A program made the position numbers and the translations under genes. A model generated the notes under the pieces. It was not told the origin of the DNA and did not search any database. It was given only the letters and a program-made list of their open reading frames with translations. A DNA stretch of 64,000 bases from Isoptericola peretonis. Lineage in GTDB: Bacteria > Actinomycetota > Actinomycetes > Actinomycetales > Cellulomonadaceae. The stretch lies in contig JALQCY010000002.1 in assembly GCA_023241745.1 (NCBI GenBank), positions 372,001 through 436,000 of the forward strand. Reading direction: 5' to 3'. Shown in pieces: positions 15,816 to 24,820 of the stretch (position 1 is the stretch's first letter; each line of letters starts with the position of its first letter).

Positions 15816-18299
15816 TCAGCCGATCGCGGCCACCGGCACGGCGAGGGGCTGGCCCGAGCCGTCGCGGCGATCGGTGCTCTCGGGCAGCTCGACGGGCTGG
15901 CCGCCGGAGCCGACCGCACGCGCCGGGCCCTCGCCCACCCAGGCGAGGACGAGGCCGTCCTCGCCCTTGAGGAACCGGTGGGCCCTGACGCCGCCGGTGC
16001 CGCGGCCCTTGCCCGGGTAGAGCTCGTACGGCGTGACCTTGGCCGACCCGCCGCCGGTACCCGGCAGGGCGCCCGAGGTGCCGGCGACCGTGACCACCGT
16101 GTGCAGGTCCCGCGTCGCGGCCCTCGCGGCGCCGAAGAAGACGACCCGCTGTCCGGCGGCGAGGCGGATGCCCGCCATCCCCGCGGCCGCCCGGCCCTGG
16201 GGCCGCACGGCGGAGGCGTCGAAGTGCAGCAGGCTCGCATCGGACGCGACGAACACCAGCTCGTCGTCGTCGCCGACGGGGGCGGCGCCCACGACGCGGT
16301 CGCCGTCCTTGAGGGAGATGACGTCCCACTCGTCGCCGTTCTTCGGCGCGTCGGCCGGCGACACGCGCTTGACCACGCCGTTCGCCGTGCCGAGCGCCAC
16401 CGTCGGGGCGTCCTCGGCGAGGGAGACCACGGCGAGGGGCGCCTCCTGCGGCCGCAGGGCGACCAGCTCGCTGAACGGCACCCCGCCCGACAGCGACGGG
16501 GGCCCGTCGATCGGCGGCAGGGCAGGCAGGTCCAGCACGGACACCCGCAGCAGGCGGCCGACGGTCGTGACGACCCCCACGTCGCCGCGCGTGGTCGTCG
16601 CGACGTCACCGCGCATCGCGTCGTGGGCGTGCCGGCGCCCGGACCGTTCGAGCGTGGCGTCGGCCGCCTCGCCGCTGGTCCGCGCGAGGAGCCCCGTCGC
16701 CGACAGCAGCACCCGCGTGGGGGAGTCCGCGATCTCGAGGCTGATCGCGGGCGCCTTGCTGCGGCCGTTCGTCGCGGCCGGCGCGGTGGCACCGCCCGCG
16801 GAGTCGAGCAGCACCGTGCGGCGCGGGGTGCCGTAGGTGGAGGCCACCTCGGCCATCTCGGCGCCCACCACGGCGCGCAGCCGGGCGTCGTCCGCGAGGA
16901 TCTCCTGCAGCTCCGCGATCTCGCGCTCCAGCTCCGACTGCTCCTTCTCCAGCTCGATGCGGGAGAACCTGGTCAGGCGACGCAGCTGCAGGTCGAGGAT
17001 GTACGTGGCCTGCGGCTCCGACAGGTCGAAGACGCTCATGAGGCGCTCGCGCGCGGCACCGGCGTCGTCGGAGGACCGGATGACCTGGATGACCTCGTCG
17101 ATGTCGACGATGGCGAGCAGCAGGCCCTCGACCAGGTGCAGGCGCTCCTGCCGCTTGGCGAGCCGGAACTCCGACCGCCGGCGCACGACGTCGATGCGGT
17201 GGGCCACCCACACCCGCAGCAGCTCCAGCAGCCCGAGCGTGCGGGGCTGGCCGTCGACGAGGGCCACGTTGTTGATGCCGAAGGAGTCCTCGAGCGGGGT
17301 GGTGCGGTAGAGCTGCTCCAGCACCGCGTCGGGGTCGAAGCCCGTCTTCACCTCCACGACCAGACGCAGGCCGTGGCTGCGGTCCGTGAGGTCCTGCACG
17401 TTGGTGACGCCCTGGATCTTCTTGGCCTTCACGCCGTCGGCGATCTTCTCGATCACCTTCTCCGGGCCCACGCCGTACGGGAGCTCGGTGACGACGATCC
17501 CCTTGCGCCGCGAGGTGACGTTCTCGATCCGGGCGGTCGCACGCGTGCGGAACGACCCGCGGCCCGTGCGGTACGCGTCGCGGACGCCCTCGAGCCCGAC
17601 GATCTTGCCGCCGGACGGGAGGTCCGGCCCGGGGACGAACCGCATCACGTCGTCGAGCGTCGCGTCGGGGTGGGAGAGCAGGTGCTGCGCGGCCGACACG
17701 ACCTCGACGAGGTTGTGCGGCGGCATGTTCGTGGCCATGCCGACGGCGATGCCGGAGGCGCCGTTGACCAGCAGGTTCGGGACGGCCGACGGCAGCACCG
17801 ACGGCTGGGTGAGCTTGTTGTCGTAGTTCGGGACGAAGTCGACGACGTCCTCGTCCAGACCCGCGGTCATCGCCATGGACGGCGGCGCCAGCCGGGCCTC
17901 GGTGTACCGCGGGGCGGCAGGGCCGTCGTCGAGCGAGCCGAAGTTGCCGTGCCCGTCGATCAGCGGCAGCCGCATGGAGAAGTCCTGCGCGAGGCGCACC
18001 AGCGCGTCGTAGATGGCGGTGTCGCCGTGGGGGTGCAGCTTGCCCATCACCTCGCCGACGACGCGCGAGGACTTCACGTGGGCGCGGTCGGGGCGCAGGC
18101 CCATGTCCGACATCATGTACAGGATGCGGCGGTGCACGGGCTTGAGGCCGTCGCGGGCGTCGGGGAGCGCGCGCGAGTAGATGACGGAGTACGCGTACTC
18201 GAGGAACGACGCCTCCATCTCCGCCGCGACGTCGATGTCGACGATCTTCTCGTCGAACGGCTCGTCGGTGGGGGGTGCGCTGCTGCTCTTGCGCGCCAT
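15816..18299 (-). CDS. parC: Type II DNA topoisomerase subunit A (topoisomerase IV ParC / GyrA paralogue)
   Basis: DNA-breaking subunit partnering the ParE-like protein at 2588-4714. Its 827 residues comprise a winged-helix/tower region with the quinolone-pocket segment HPHGDTAIYDALVRLAQ (Thr at the position equivalent to Ser83 of E. coli GyrA), catalytic Tyr132 in APRYTEARL, and a coiled-coil gate region around residues 350-460 with SRIELEKEQSELEREIAEL. The C-terminal beta-pinwheel starts near 510 and repeats GxxxxV-type blades. No clear GyrA-box (QRRGGKG) is visible, which favours ParC. ATG 18299 has an AGGAG site, and a TAGGCT -10 box lies at 18384-18389, giving a leader of about 80 bases. 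Confidence 0.92.
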   Translation of the reverse strand: MARKSSSAPPTDEPFDEKIVDIDVAAEMEASFLEYAYSVIYSRALPDARDGLKPVHRRILYMMSDMGLRPDRAHVKSSRVVGEVMGKLHPHGDTAIYDALVRLAQDFSMRLPLIDGHGNFGSLDDGPAAPRYTEARLAPPSMAMTAGLDEDVVDFVPNYDNKLTQPSVLPSAVPNLLVNGASGIAVGMATNMPPHNLVEVVSAAQHLLSHPDATLDDVMRFVPGPDLPSGGKIVGLEGVRDAYRTGRGSFRTRATARIENVTSRRKGIVVTELPYGVGPEKVIEKIADGVKAKKIQGVTNVQDLTDRSHGLRLVVEVKTGFDPDAVLEQLYRTTPLEDSFGINNVALVDGQPRTLGLLELLRVWVAHRIDVVRRRSEFRLAKRQERLHLVEGLLLAIVDIDEVIQVIRSSDDAGAARERLMSVFDLSEPQATYILDLQLRRLTRFSRIELEKEQSELEREIAELQEILADDARLRAVVGAEMAEVASTYGTPRRTVLLDSAGGATAPAATNGRSKAPAISLEIADSPTRVLLSATGLLARTSGEAADATLERSGRRHAHDAMRGDVATTTRGDVGVVTTVGRLLRVSVLDLPALPPIDGPPSLSGGVPFSELVALRPQEAPLAVVSLAEDAPTVALGTANGVVKRVSPADAPKNGDEWDVISLKDGDRVVGAAPVGDDDELVFVASDASLLHFDASAVRPQGRAAAGMAGIRLAAGQRVVFFGAARAATRDLHTVVTVAGTSGALPGTGGGSAKVTPYELYPGKGRGTGGVRAHRFLKGEDGLVLAWVGEGPARAVGSGGQPVELPESTDRRDGSGQPLAVPVAAIG

Positions 18300-18383
18300 G
18301 CGGTGCGGCTCCTGGTGTGTGGCTGGCGGTGCGGGATCACGGGCGTGCGCGCGACCGGGCCGTACGCACTGGCGTTCGAGCGA

Positions 18384-18389
18384 AGCCTA
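18384..18389 (-). promoter_or_regulatory. Candidate -10 box for parC (TAGGCT)
   Basis: TAGGCT on the minus strand about 85 bases before the parC ATG. The 287-base divergent region 18300-18585 otherwise shows no gene and no further clear repeat. Confidence 0.45.
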
Positions 18390-18573
18390 GCGCCACCGCG
18401 ACCCCGAGCCGTGGAGGCCGGGGCGACAGGGGCGCGTTCGCCTGGCGGACTCCCCGGGGGCTCGGCTCCTGGAGCCCAGGGGAGGCCGTCGCGCGCGAGG
18501 ACGAGCTGCTGCTGTGGCTCCGAAGCCGGGGTTCTGACGCGCGGCCTGCGGCCCCGCCACCGGCCGGCGCGGA

Positions 18574-18579
18574 TAACCT
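18574..18579 (+). promoter_or_regulatory. -10 box of leaderless GNAT/acyl-CoA-synthetase gene (TAACCT)
   Basis: TAACCT, 6 bases (GCCAGG), GTG 18586. Confidence 0.7.
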
Positions 18580-18585
18580 GCCAGG

Positions 18586-21333
18586 GTGGACGGACCCGAC
18601 CAGCCTGCCGAGACGCCCGCCGGCTACCCCGTCGCCTGGGAGGCGGACGTGGTGCTGCGCGACGGCACCACCATGCACCTGCGGCCCCTGCGCCCCGAGG
18701 ACGCCGACGCGATCCAGCGCTTCCAGGAGGCGCAGTCGGAGCGGTCGGCCTACTTCCGCTTCTTCGCGCCCGTGCGCCGTCTCACCGAGCGCGAGCTGAC
18801 CCGCCTGACCCACGTCGACCAGCACGACCGGGTGGCGCTGGTCGCGGTGCGTCCCGGTGCGGACGAGGAGGGCAGGCCGCGCGAGGACGTGCTCGGCGTC
18901 GCGCGCTACGACAAGGTGTCGCCCGCCGAGGCCGAGGTCGCGTTCAACATCGCCGACGCGATGCAGGGCAAGGGTCTCGGCTCGGTGCTCCTGGAGCACG
19001 TCGCCGCCGCGGCCCGCGAGCGCGGCGTGCTGCGCTTCACCGCCGACGTGCTGCCGCAGAACTCCTCGATGCTCGCCGTCTTCCGCGACGCCGGGTACGC
19101 GGTCAGCCAGCACCTGGACGACGGCGTGGTCACGGTCGCCTTCGACCTCGACCCCACCGAGCGGTCCCGGGCGGTGATGGCCGACCGCGAGCACCGCGCG
19201 GAGGCCCGGTCCATGCAGGCGCTGCTCACCGCGCGCCGCGTGCTGCTCGTCGGCCCGGGGCCCTCCGGTCCGGCGCCGGCTCCGGAGCACCACCTCGCGC
19301 AGCGGGTCGTGGACGCGGCGGTGGCCGACCCGGGGGACACCGAGCTCACGGTGCTCGGCGCGCCGCGCCCGGTGCCGGACGCCCCGGGCGTCACCGCCGC
19401 GGAGTCCTGGGACGAGGTCGGCGACGTCGACCTCGCGCTCCTCGCAGTCCCCCCGTCGGAGGTCTCCCGCGCGGTCGGCCGCCTCGCGGAGCGGGGTGCG
19501 CGCGGCGTCGTCGTGCTCGCCGCCGGGTACGCGGAGACGGGCCCCGACGGGCTGGCGCGCCAGCGCGACCTCGTCCGCTCGGCGCACGCGGCCGGGATGC
19601 GCGTGGTGGGGCCCGCGTCGTTCGGCCTGCTCACCACGACGCCGGGCGCGCGGCTGCATGCCAGCCTCGCGGAGCGGGCCCCGCGCGCCGGCGTGGTCGG
19701 GATGTTCTGCCAGTCGGCGCCGGCGGCGGTCACCCTCACCCGGACGCTCGAGCGCCGTGGGCTCGGCGTCTCGGCGCTGCTGTCGGCGGGCCACCGCGCC
19801 GACGTGTCCGGCAACGACCTCATGCAGTACTGGCAGGACGACCCGGCCACCGCGGTGGTCTGCCTGTACCTCGAGTCCATCGGCAACCCGCGCAAGTTCT
19901 CGCGGATCGCGCGCCGCCTGGCGGCGGTCAAGCCGGTCGTCGTGGTCGTCGCCGGACGCTCGGGGCAGGTCGTGCCGCCCGGGCACGCGGTGCGTGCCAC
20001 GCGGGCTCCGCGCCGCCTGCTCGACGAGATGCTGCGACAGTCCGGCGTCATCCGGGCGGAGAACACCCACCAGCTCATGGACGTGGCGCAGGTGCTGGCG
20101 CACCAGCCCCTGCCGACCGGCGGGCGGGTGGGCATCCTCGCGTCGTCGGCCGCCCTCGCCGCGCTCGTCGCGGAGGCGGCGGCCGCCGCGGGGCTGGTCG
20201 TCGCCGCCTCGTCGGACTTCCTGCCGCCCGACGCGACCGACGAGCAGATCGCCCAGGTGACCGACGCCCTGTACGCGCCGGGGGCCTGCGACGTCGTGGT
20301 CGCGGTCGACGTCCCGGTGGTCGTGCCGCGGACGGGCGCCGTGGCGCGCGCCGTCGCCGAGGCCGCCGCGCGCACCGGCCGCACCACCGTCGCGTCCATG
20401 CTGGGGCTGAGCGGGCTGCCCGACGAGCTCGCCGCCACCGGCCCAGACGGCACCCCCGTACGCATCCCGGCGTTCTCCACCCCGGAGGACGCGGTGACTG
20501 CGCTCGGCAAGGTCGTCACGTACGCGCGCTGGCGCACCGAGGACCGCGGCGCGCACGTGCGGCCGGACGGGGTCGACGCCCGTCGGGCCCGGCGGCTCGT
20601 GGAGGGCCGGTTGGCCTCGTCGACGAGCGCGGGGGGCGACGGGCTGACGCTCGATCAGGACGAGACGGCCGAGCTGCTCGGCTGCTACGGGCTGCGGCTG
20701 TGGCCCTCGCGGACCGTGCGCACGGCCGAGGAGGCCGTGGCGGCGGCGGACGCGCTCGGCTGGCCGGTCGCGCTCAAGACCGCGTCGGCGGCGCTGCGCC
20801 ACCGGACCGACCTGGGCGGGGTCCGCCTCGACATCGCCGACCCGGCGGAGCTGCGGGCCGACGTGGAGCGCATGCGGCAGGTGGCGCGCGAGGTGCTGGG
20901 GGACGCCGAGCCCGCCATGGAGGTGCAGTCGATGGCCCCCGTCGGCGTGCCGTGCGTGATCCGTTCGGGGGAGGACCCGCTGTTCGGCCCGAAGGTCTCC
21001 TTCGGGCTCGCGGGGGACGCGACCGACCTGCTCGACGACGTGGCGTACGGCATCCCGCCGCTGACCGACGTCGACGTGGCCGCGATGGTCCGCACCGTGC
21101 GGGCCGCCCCGCGGCTCTTCGGGTACGGCGGGGCGCCGGCGGCGGACATCGACGCCCTCGAGGACGTCCTCGCGCGCGTCTCCGTGATGGCCGACGACCT
21201 GCCCGAGCTCGCGTCCCTGGAGCTCTACCCGGTCGTCGTGGGGTCCACGGGGGTCAGCGTGCTGCACGCCACGGTGCGGCTGCGGTCGGCGGCCCAGCGG
21301 GCCGACGCGCCGCGCCGGGCCCTGCCCGCCTGA
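18586..21333 (+). CDS. GNAT acetyltransferase fused to NDP-forming acyl-CoA synthetase-like domains (Pat type)
   Basis: A 915-residue protein of the Pat family, which acetylates lysines of acyl-CoA synthetases and other enzymes. The N-terminal GNAT domain (about 20-190) has LRPLRPEDADAIQRFQ and an acetyl-CoA loop MQGKGLGSVLLEH. The CoA-binding and succinyl-CoA-ligase-like domains run from about 205 to 660, and an ATP-grasp domain from about 688 to the end (GWPVALKTASAALRHRTDLG). In active ADP-forming synthetases a phospho-histidine sits in a SHTGALAG segment; here the equivalent stretch near 466 reads GHAVRATRAPRR, so the synthetase half may be regulatory only. The order GNAT-first is the actinobacterial one. 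It is divergent from parC. Confidence 0.88.
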   Translation: MDGPDQPAETPAGYPVAWEADVVLRDGTTMHLRPLRPEDADAIQRFQEAQSERSAYFRFFAPVRRLTERELTRLTHVDQHDRVALVAVRPGADEEGRPREDVLGVARYDKVSPAEAEVAFNIADAMQGKGLGSVLLEHVAAAARERGVLRFTADVLPQNSSMLAVFRDAGYAVSQHLDDGVVTVAFDLDPTERSRAVMADREHRAEARSMQALLTARRVLLVGPGPSGPAPAPEHHLAQRVVDAAVADPGDTELTVLGAPRPVPDAPGVTAAESWDEVGDVDLALLAVPPSEVSRAVGRLAERGARGVVVLAAGYAETGPDGLARQRDLVRSAHAAGMRVVGPASFGLLTTTPGARLHASLAERAPRAGVVGMFCQSAPAAVTLTRTLERRGLGVSALLSAGHRADVSGNDLMQYWQDDPATAVVCLYLESIGNPRKFSRIARRLAAVKPVVVVVAGRSGQVVPPGHAVRATRAPRRLLDEMLRQSGVIRAENTHQLMDVAQVLAHQPLPTGGRVGILASSAALAALVAEAAAAAGLVVAASSDFLPPDATDEQIAQVTDALYAPGACDVVVAVDVPVVVPRTGAVARAVAEAAARTGRTTVASMLGLSGLPDELAATGPDGTPVRIPAFSTPEDAVTALGKVVTYARWRTEDRGAHVRPDGVDARRARRLVEGRLASSTSAGGDGLTLDQDETAELLGCYGLRLWPSRTVRTAEEAVAAADALGWPVALKTASAALRHRTDLGGVRLDIADPAELRADVERMRQVAREVLGDAEPAMEVQSMAPVGVPCVIRSGEDPLFGPKVSFGLAGDATDLLDDVAYGIPPLTDVDVAAMVRTVRAAPRLFGYGGAPAADIDALEDVLARVSVMADDLPELASLELYPVVVGSTGVSVLHATVRLRSAAQRADAPRRALPA

Positions 21334-21398
21334 GTGTCGGTCCGGGCACTGCTCGTTCGTCGTCCTCGTGAGGACCGTCGACGACCGAGGAGCGCACC

Positions 21399-22199
21399 AT
21401 GACCACCCACGACATCACTTCCAGGTCCACCACCGGAGCCCCCGCGGCGCCCGCCGTCCCGCCGGTGGCCGACCGGGCGGCCTGGAGCGCCGCCCGCGCC
21501 GGCCTGCTGGTGCGGGAGAAGGCGCACACGCGCGAGGCCGACGCGATCGCCGCGGCCCGGCGCAGACTCCCGATGACGGAGGTCGACGCGCGCAGCGCCG
21601 TGGTGGGACCCGACGGCCCGACCACGCTGCTGGACCTGTTCTCCGGGCGCGAGGAGCTGGTCGTCTACCAGCACATGTGGCATGCGGGCGCCGCGATCGA
21701 GGACCAGTGCGCGGGCTGCACGCTCACGTACGTCGCGGTGCAGGACCCTGTCTACCTGATCGCCCGCGGAGTGTCGTTCGCGGTGTTCGCCGAGGCGCCC
21801 TACGCCGAGCTGGCGCCGTTCGTGGAGTTCATGGGCTACCCGCAGCACTGGTACTCCGTGGCCGCCGTCGAGGACGAGGTCGTGCGAGGGGACAACACCG
21901 GCACCTGGGTGTGCTTCCTGCGGCGGGGTGAGCGGGTGTACCTCACCGGATCGCTCACGGGGCGCGGCTGCGAGGCCACGATGCCGGCGCTCGCGCTGCT
22001 CGACCTCACGCCGCGCGGGCGCCTCGAGTCCTGGCAGGACCACCCCGAGGGCTGGCCGGAGGGCCGGGGGCCCGGGTGGTTCTGGCGCGCGGACGCCGAC
22101 GGCGCGGGGAACGACTGGTCGGGCGGCCGGCCCACCGCCCAGTGGTCGCGCCCGGGCGCGACGCCCGTGGGGGAGGCCGCGCACGGCCACCGGCACTGA
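21399..22199 (+). CDS. DUF899 thioredoxin-like protein
   Basis: A 266-residue protein of the DUF899 family, a thioredoxin-fold group. The matching features are LLVREKAHTREADAIAAARRRLPM near the N-terminus, LLDLFSGREELVVYQHMW in the middle, then CAGCTLTYV with a CxxC pair, and the conserved end WPEGRGPGWFWRADADGAG. No enzymatic activity is established for the family. The N-terminal 30 residues are Ala/Pro-rich and not conserved. The start ATG 21399 has a CGAGGAG site 6-8 bases upstream. It lies 65 bases after the Pat-type gene on the same strand. Confidence 0.85.
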   Translation: MTTHDITSRSTTGAPAAPAVPPVADRAAWSAARAGLLVREKAHTREADAIAAARRRLPMTEVDARSAVVGPDGPTTLLDLFSGREELVVYQHMWHAGAAIEDQCAGCTLTYVAVQDPVYLIARGVSFAVFAEAPYAELAPFVEFMGYPQHWYSVAAVEDEVVRGDNTGTWVCFLRRGERVYLTGSLTGRGCEATMPALALLDLTPRGRLESWQDHPEGWPEGRGPGWFWRADADGAGNDWSGGRPTAQWSRPGATPVGEAAHGHRH

Positions 22200-22254
22200 G
22201 AGGCCCGAGCCCGGGTAGTGGTCACCCCCGCGGCGGCAGTGGGAGAATGCGCGG

Positions 22255-22854
22255 GTGCCGCATGCCACCGCTCGTGAGAACCACCGTGCCGACCTGTCCG
22301 CCCACGTGCGCCGGGCCGGGTACTACCCGGATCTGGTGGAGGACGTCCTGGACGTCGCCCTCGCCGACGAGGACGTCCTCGCCCACCTCGTGCAGGCCGA
22401 GACCACCTTCGACGACACCGTGCGACGGCACCTGACGGTGCTGGCGCTCACCCCCTCGCGACTCGTGACCGCGCACGTCGACGACCACGAGGGCGACGCC
22501 GCCCACCCGTCGTCCGCCGCGGCGACCACGGAGGCCGTGCCGCTGAGCGAGATCCGCTCGGTCGTCCTCACCCATGTCGTGGACGAGCCCGCGCAGCACT
22601 CTCCCGGCGACAGCGCCTCGGAGCTGACGCTCGCGATCGGCTGGGGCGCCGTGTCCCGCATCGACCTCGAGCCGGTGCAGTGCCCGGACCCGGCCTGCGA
22701 GGCGGACCACGGCCTTTCGGGCCAGCTGACGCCGGACGACGTCGTCGTGCGGGTCAGCGGCGCGGCGGAGGGGCGCGACGCCCTGCGCCGGGCGGCCGCG
22801 TTCGCCCGCGCGCTGTCCGGCGCCACCGGGGTCGGCGGGCGCACCTCCCGATGA
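22255..22854 (+). CDS. DUF5998 family protein
   Basis: A 199-residue soluble protein of the actinobacterial DUF5998 family. Recognisable parts are the start HVRRAGYYPDLVEDVLDVAL, AETTFDDTVRRHLTVLALTPSRLV in the middle, and WGAVSRIDLEPVQCPDPACEADHGL with a CPDPxC pair near residue 145. The function is unknown. The GTG start lies 6 bases after GAGAAT, a weak -10-like box. Its stop overlaps the ATG of the phosphodiesterase gene by 4 bases (ATGA), so the two are coupled; this pairing is also seen in other actinobacteria. Confidence 0.83.
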   Translation: MPHATARENHRADLSAHVRRAGYYPDLVEDVLDVALADEDVLAHLVQAETTFDDTVRRHLTVLALTPSRLVTAHVDDHEGDAAHPSSAAATTEAVPLSEIRSVVLTHVVDEPAQHSPGDSASELTLAIGWGAVSRIDLEPVQCPDPACEADHGLSGQLTPDDVVVRVSGAAEGRDALRRAAAFARALSGATGVGGRTSR

Positions 22855-24071
22855 CGACCTCGGTCGCGCTGCCCGACGGACTCCTCGCGCCCTCGTACGG
22901 GACGGGCTCGCTGGCCGCCGTCCTGCCGGCGGTGGCCGGCGCCCTGGGCGTCGACCTCACGACGTCGACCGGGCTGCGGTCGGCCGACTGCCGCGACGCG
23001 CTCGGCCTGCCGAGCGGGGTGCGCCGGGCGGTCGTCGTGCTGGTCGACGGGCTCGGCCTCGCCAACCTCGCCGAGCGCGGTGGGCATGCGCCGTTCCTGC
23101 GTTCCCTCGCCGCGGACGGCCGGTCGGTGCTGTCCAGCTTCCCCTCGACGACGGCGGCCGCGCTCGCCACCTTCGGCACCGGGACGTCGCCGGGCCGCAC
23201 CGGGCTGCTCGGCTACACGCAGCGCAACCCGGCGACGGGCGGGCTGGCCACGACGGTCTCCTGGACGGAGCAGTCGGACCCCTACCGCCCCGGGACCAAG
23301 CTGTCGGGCCCGATGCGTTCGGAGCCCGAGGCGCTGCAGCGGGAGCCCACGGTGCTGCAGAGGCTCGCCGAGGGCGGCCTGCGGGTCACCTCGCCCGGCC
23401 CGGCCCGGTTCGCGGGGTCGGGCATGACCCGGGCCGCGCTCCGCGGCCCGCGCTACGTGCCGGCCGAGGGCCTGGACGCCCAGGTGGGCACGACGGTGCG
23501 GGAGCTGCGGGAGCCGGGCCTCGTGTACCTCTACCACGGCGCCGTGGACAAGACGGGGCACAAGTTCGGTCCGTCCTCCTGGCAGTGGGGCGACGCCCTC
23601 GAGGAGACGGACTCCGAGCTCCGCCGGCTCGTGCGCTCCGTCCCGGCGGGCACCCTCGTGGTCGTCACCGCCGACCACGGGCAGATCACCGCCGACCCGG
23701 CGCACCAGCACGACGTCGCCGCGAACGCGGAGCTGGCGCGGGACGTCGCGCTCCTCGGGGGTGAGCCGCGCGCCGCCCACGTGTACGTGGCGCCCGACGT
23801 CGACCCGCGGGACGTCGCCGCCCGGTGGGCCGCCGTGCTCGGCGACGACGCGCTGGTCATGCTGCGGGACGACGCCGTGGCGGCCGGCTGGCTGGGGCCG
23901 GTGGCCGAGCACGTGCTGCCCGCCGTGGGCGACGTGCTGGTCGCCGCCCGCGGCGCCGCGACCGTCGTGGACTCCCGCCTGCACCCTGCCTCCGCCCGGG
24001 AGATGCCCGGGGTGCACGGGTCGCTCACGGCCACCGAGATGGTCGTCCCGCTGCTCGTCGCCCAGGCGTAG
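22851..24071 (+). CDS. Alkaline-phosphatase-superfamily nucleotide pyrophosphatase/phosphodiesterase
   Basis: A 406-residue enzyme of the alkaline phosphatase superfamily (type I phosphodiesterase/nucleotide pyrophosphatase branch). The metal- and nucleophile-binding pattern is present: VVVLVDGLGLANL at about residue 65, STTAAALATFGTGTSPGRTGLLGY (nucleophilic Thr in the first part), YLYHGAVDKTGHKFGP (metal Asp and His), TADHGQI, and VHGSLTATEMVVPLL near the end. It has no signal peptide, so it acts in the cytoplasm. The substrate is not known. It is translationally coupled to the DUF5998 protein upstream, which may be a partner. Confidence 0.87.
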   Translation: MTTSVALPDGLLAPSYGTGSLAAVLPAVAGALGVDLTTSTGLRSADCRDALGLPSGVRRAVVVLVDGLGLANLAERGGHAPFLRSLAADGRSVLSSFPSTTAAALATFGTGTSPGRTGLLGYTQRNPATGGLATTVSWTEQSDPYRPGTKLSGPMRSEPEALQREPTVLQRLAEGGLRVTSPGPARFAGSGMTRAALRGPRYVPAEGLDAQVGTTVRELREPGLVYLYHGAVDKTGHKFGPSSWQWGDALEETDSELRRLVRSVPAGTLVVVTADHGQITADPAHQHDVAANAELARDVALLGGEPRAAHVYVAPDVDPRDVAARWAAVLGDDALVMLRDDAVAAGWLGPVAEHVLPAVGDVLVAARGAATVVDSRLHPASAREMPGVHGSLTATEMVVPLLVAQA

Positions 24072-24148
24072 GGCCCGCAGGGGCCGCGCTACCGGCGCCC
24101 GGGCGGAATCTCGTGGCGGCGCGCGGCGACCGGTGCCACGATGCCGGG

Positions 24149-24772
24149 ATGGAGCCCCACGACCAGCGGCAGGAGCAGCGGACCGGGACACCGGCCACGC
24201 GGTGGACCCGGGCGACCGTCTACCCGGACATGTGGGTGGACCCGGACGACGACCCGCGCGAGAGCGACGCCGAGCTGGTGGACGAGCGCGCCGTCCTCCT
24301 GGAGTCGCTGCGCGTGAACCGGCTGACGGTGGAGCTCAAGTGCGCCGACCTCGACGCCGAGCAGCTGGCGCGCCGCGCGGTGCCGCCGTCGACCATGTCG
24401 CTGCTGGGCCTGGTGCGCCACCTCACCGAGGACGAGCGGCACGTGCGCCGCATCATGACCGGCGAGGACGCGCCCTGGCTGTACCGCACGGCCGAGCACC
24501 GCGACGCCGACTGGGACGGCGCGGTCGCCGACGCCGCCGTGGTCGAGGAGGCGTTCCGCCGCTGGCGCGAGGAGCGCGCGGCGACCGACCGCATGATCGC
24601 GGGCCTGTCCGACCTCGGCGCGACCAACCAGGGCCTGTCCGACCTCGGCGCCGAGCCCGGGGGCGAGATCACGCTGCGGGAGCTCCTGCTGAGCCACGTC
24701 GAGGAGTACGCGCGCCACTGCGGCCACGCGGACCTGCTGCGCGAGTGCGTCGACGGCCGCGTGGGCCAGTGA
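24149..24772 (+). CDS. DinB-fold (DUF664) protein
   Basis: A 207-residue four-helix-bundle protein of the DinB/DUF664 superfamily of putative thiol-dependent, metal-binding transferases. Candidate metal ligands are the His residues in GLVRHLTEDERHVRRIM and in YARHCGHADLLREC near the end. In mycothiol-producing actinobacteria the superfamily includes mycothiol-dependent enzymes, but nothing here fixes the reaction. A 30-base in-frame tandem duplication (24601-24660) repeats GLSDLGA. The start is ATG 24149, 6 bases after CACGAT, a weak -10-like box. Confidence 0.8.
   Translation: MEPHDQRQEQRTGTPATRWTRATVYPDMWVDPDDDPRESDAELVDERAVLLESLRVNRLTVELKCADLDAEQLARRAVPPSTMSLLGLVRHLTEDERHVRRIMTGEDAPWLYRTAEHRDADWDGAVADAAVVEEAFRRWREERAATDRMIAGLSDLGATNQGLSDLGAEPGGEITLRELLLSHVEEYARHCGHADLLRECVDGRVGQ
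24601..24660 (+). repeat. Tandem duplication of a 30-base in-frame unit
   Basis: A 21-base identical segment starting GGGCCTGTCCGACC occurs at 24601-24621 and 24631-24651, 30 bases apart. It adds one copy of a ten-residue segment (GLSDLGATNQ / GLSDLGAEPG) inside the DinB-like protein. The near identity suggests a young duplication. Confidence 0.85.
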
Positions 24773-24820
24773 CCGGTCGCCACGCCGGCCGAGGAGCGCA
24801 CGTCTGACAGGATCTGGCCC

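Noticed and set aside
15813..21371. 1852-residue open frame spanning parC and the Pat gene
   Set aside because: It is antisense to parC and in a wrong frame of Pat; no recognisable domain.
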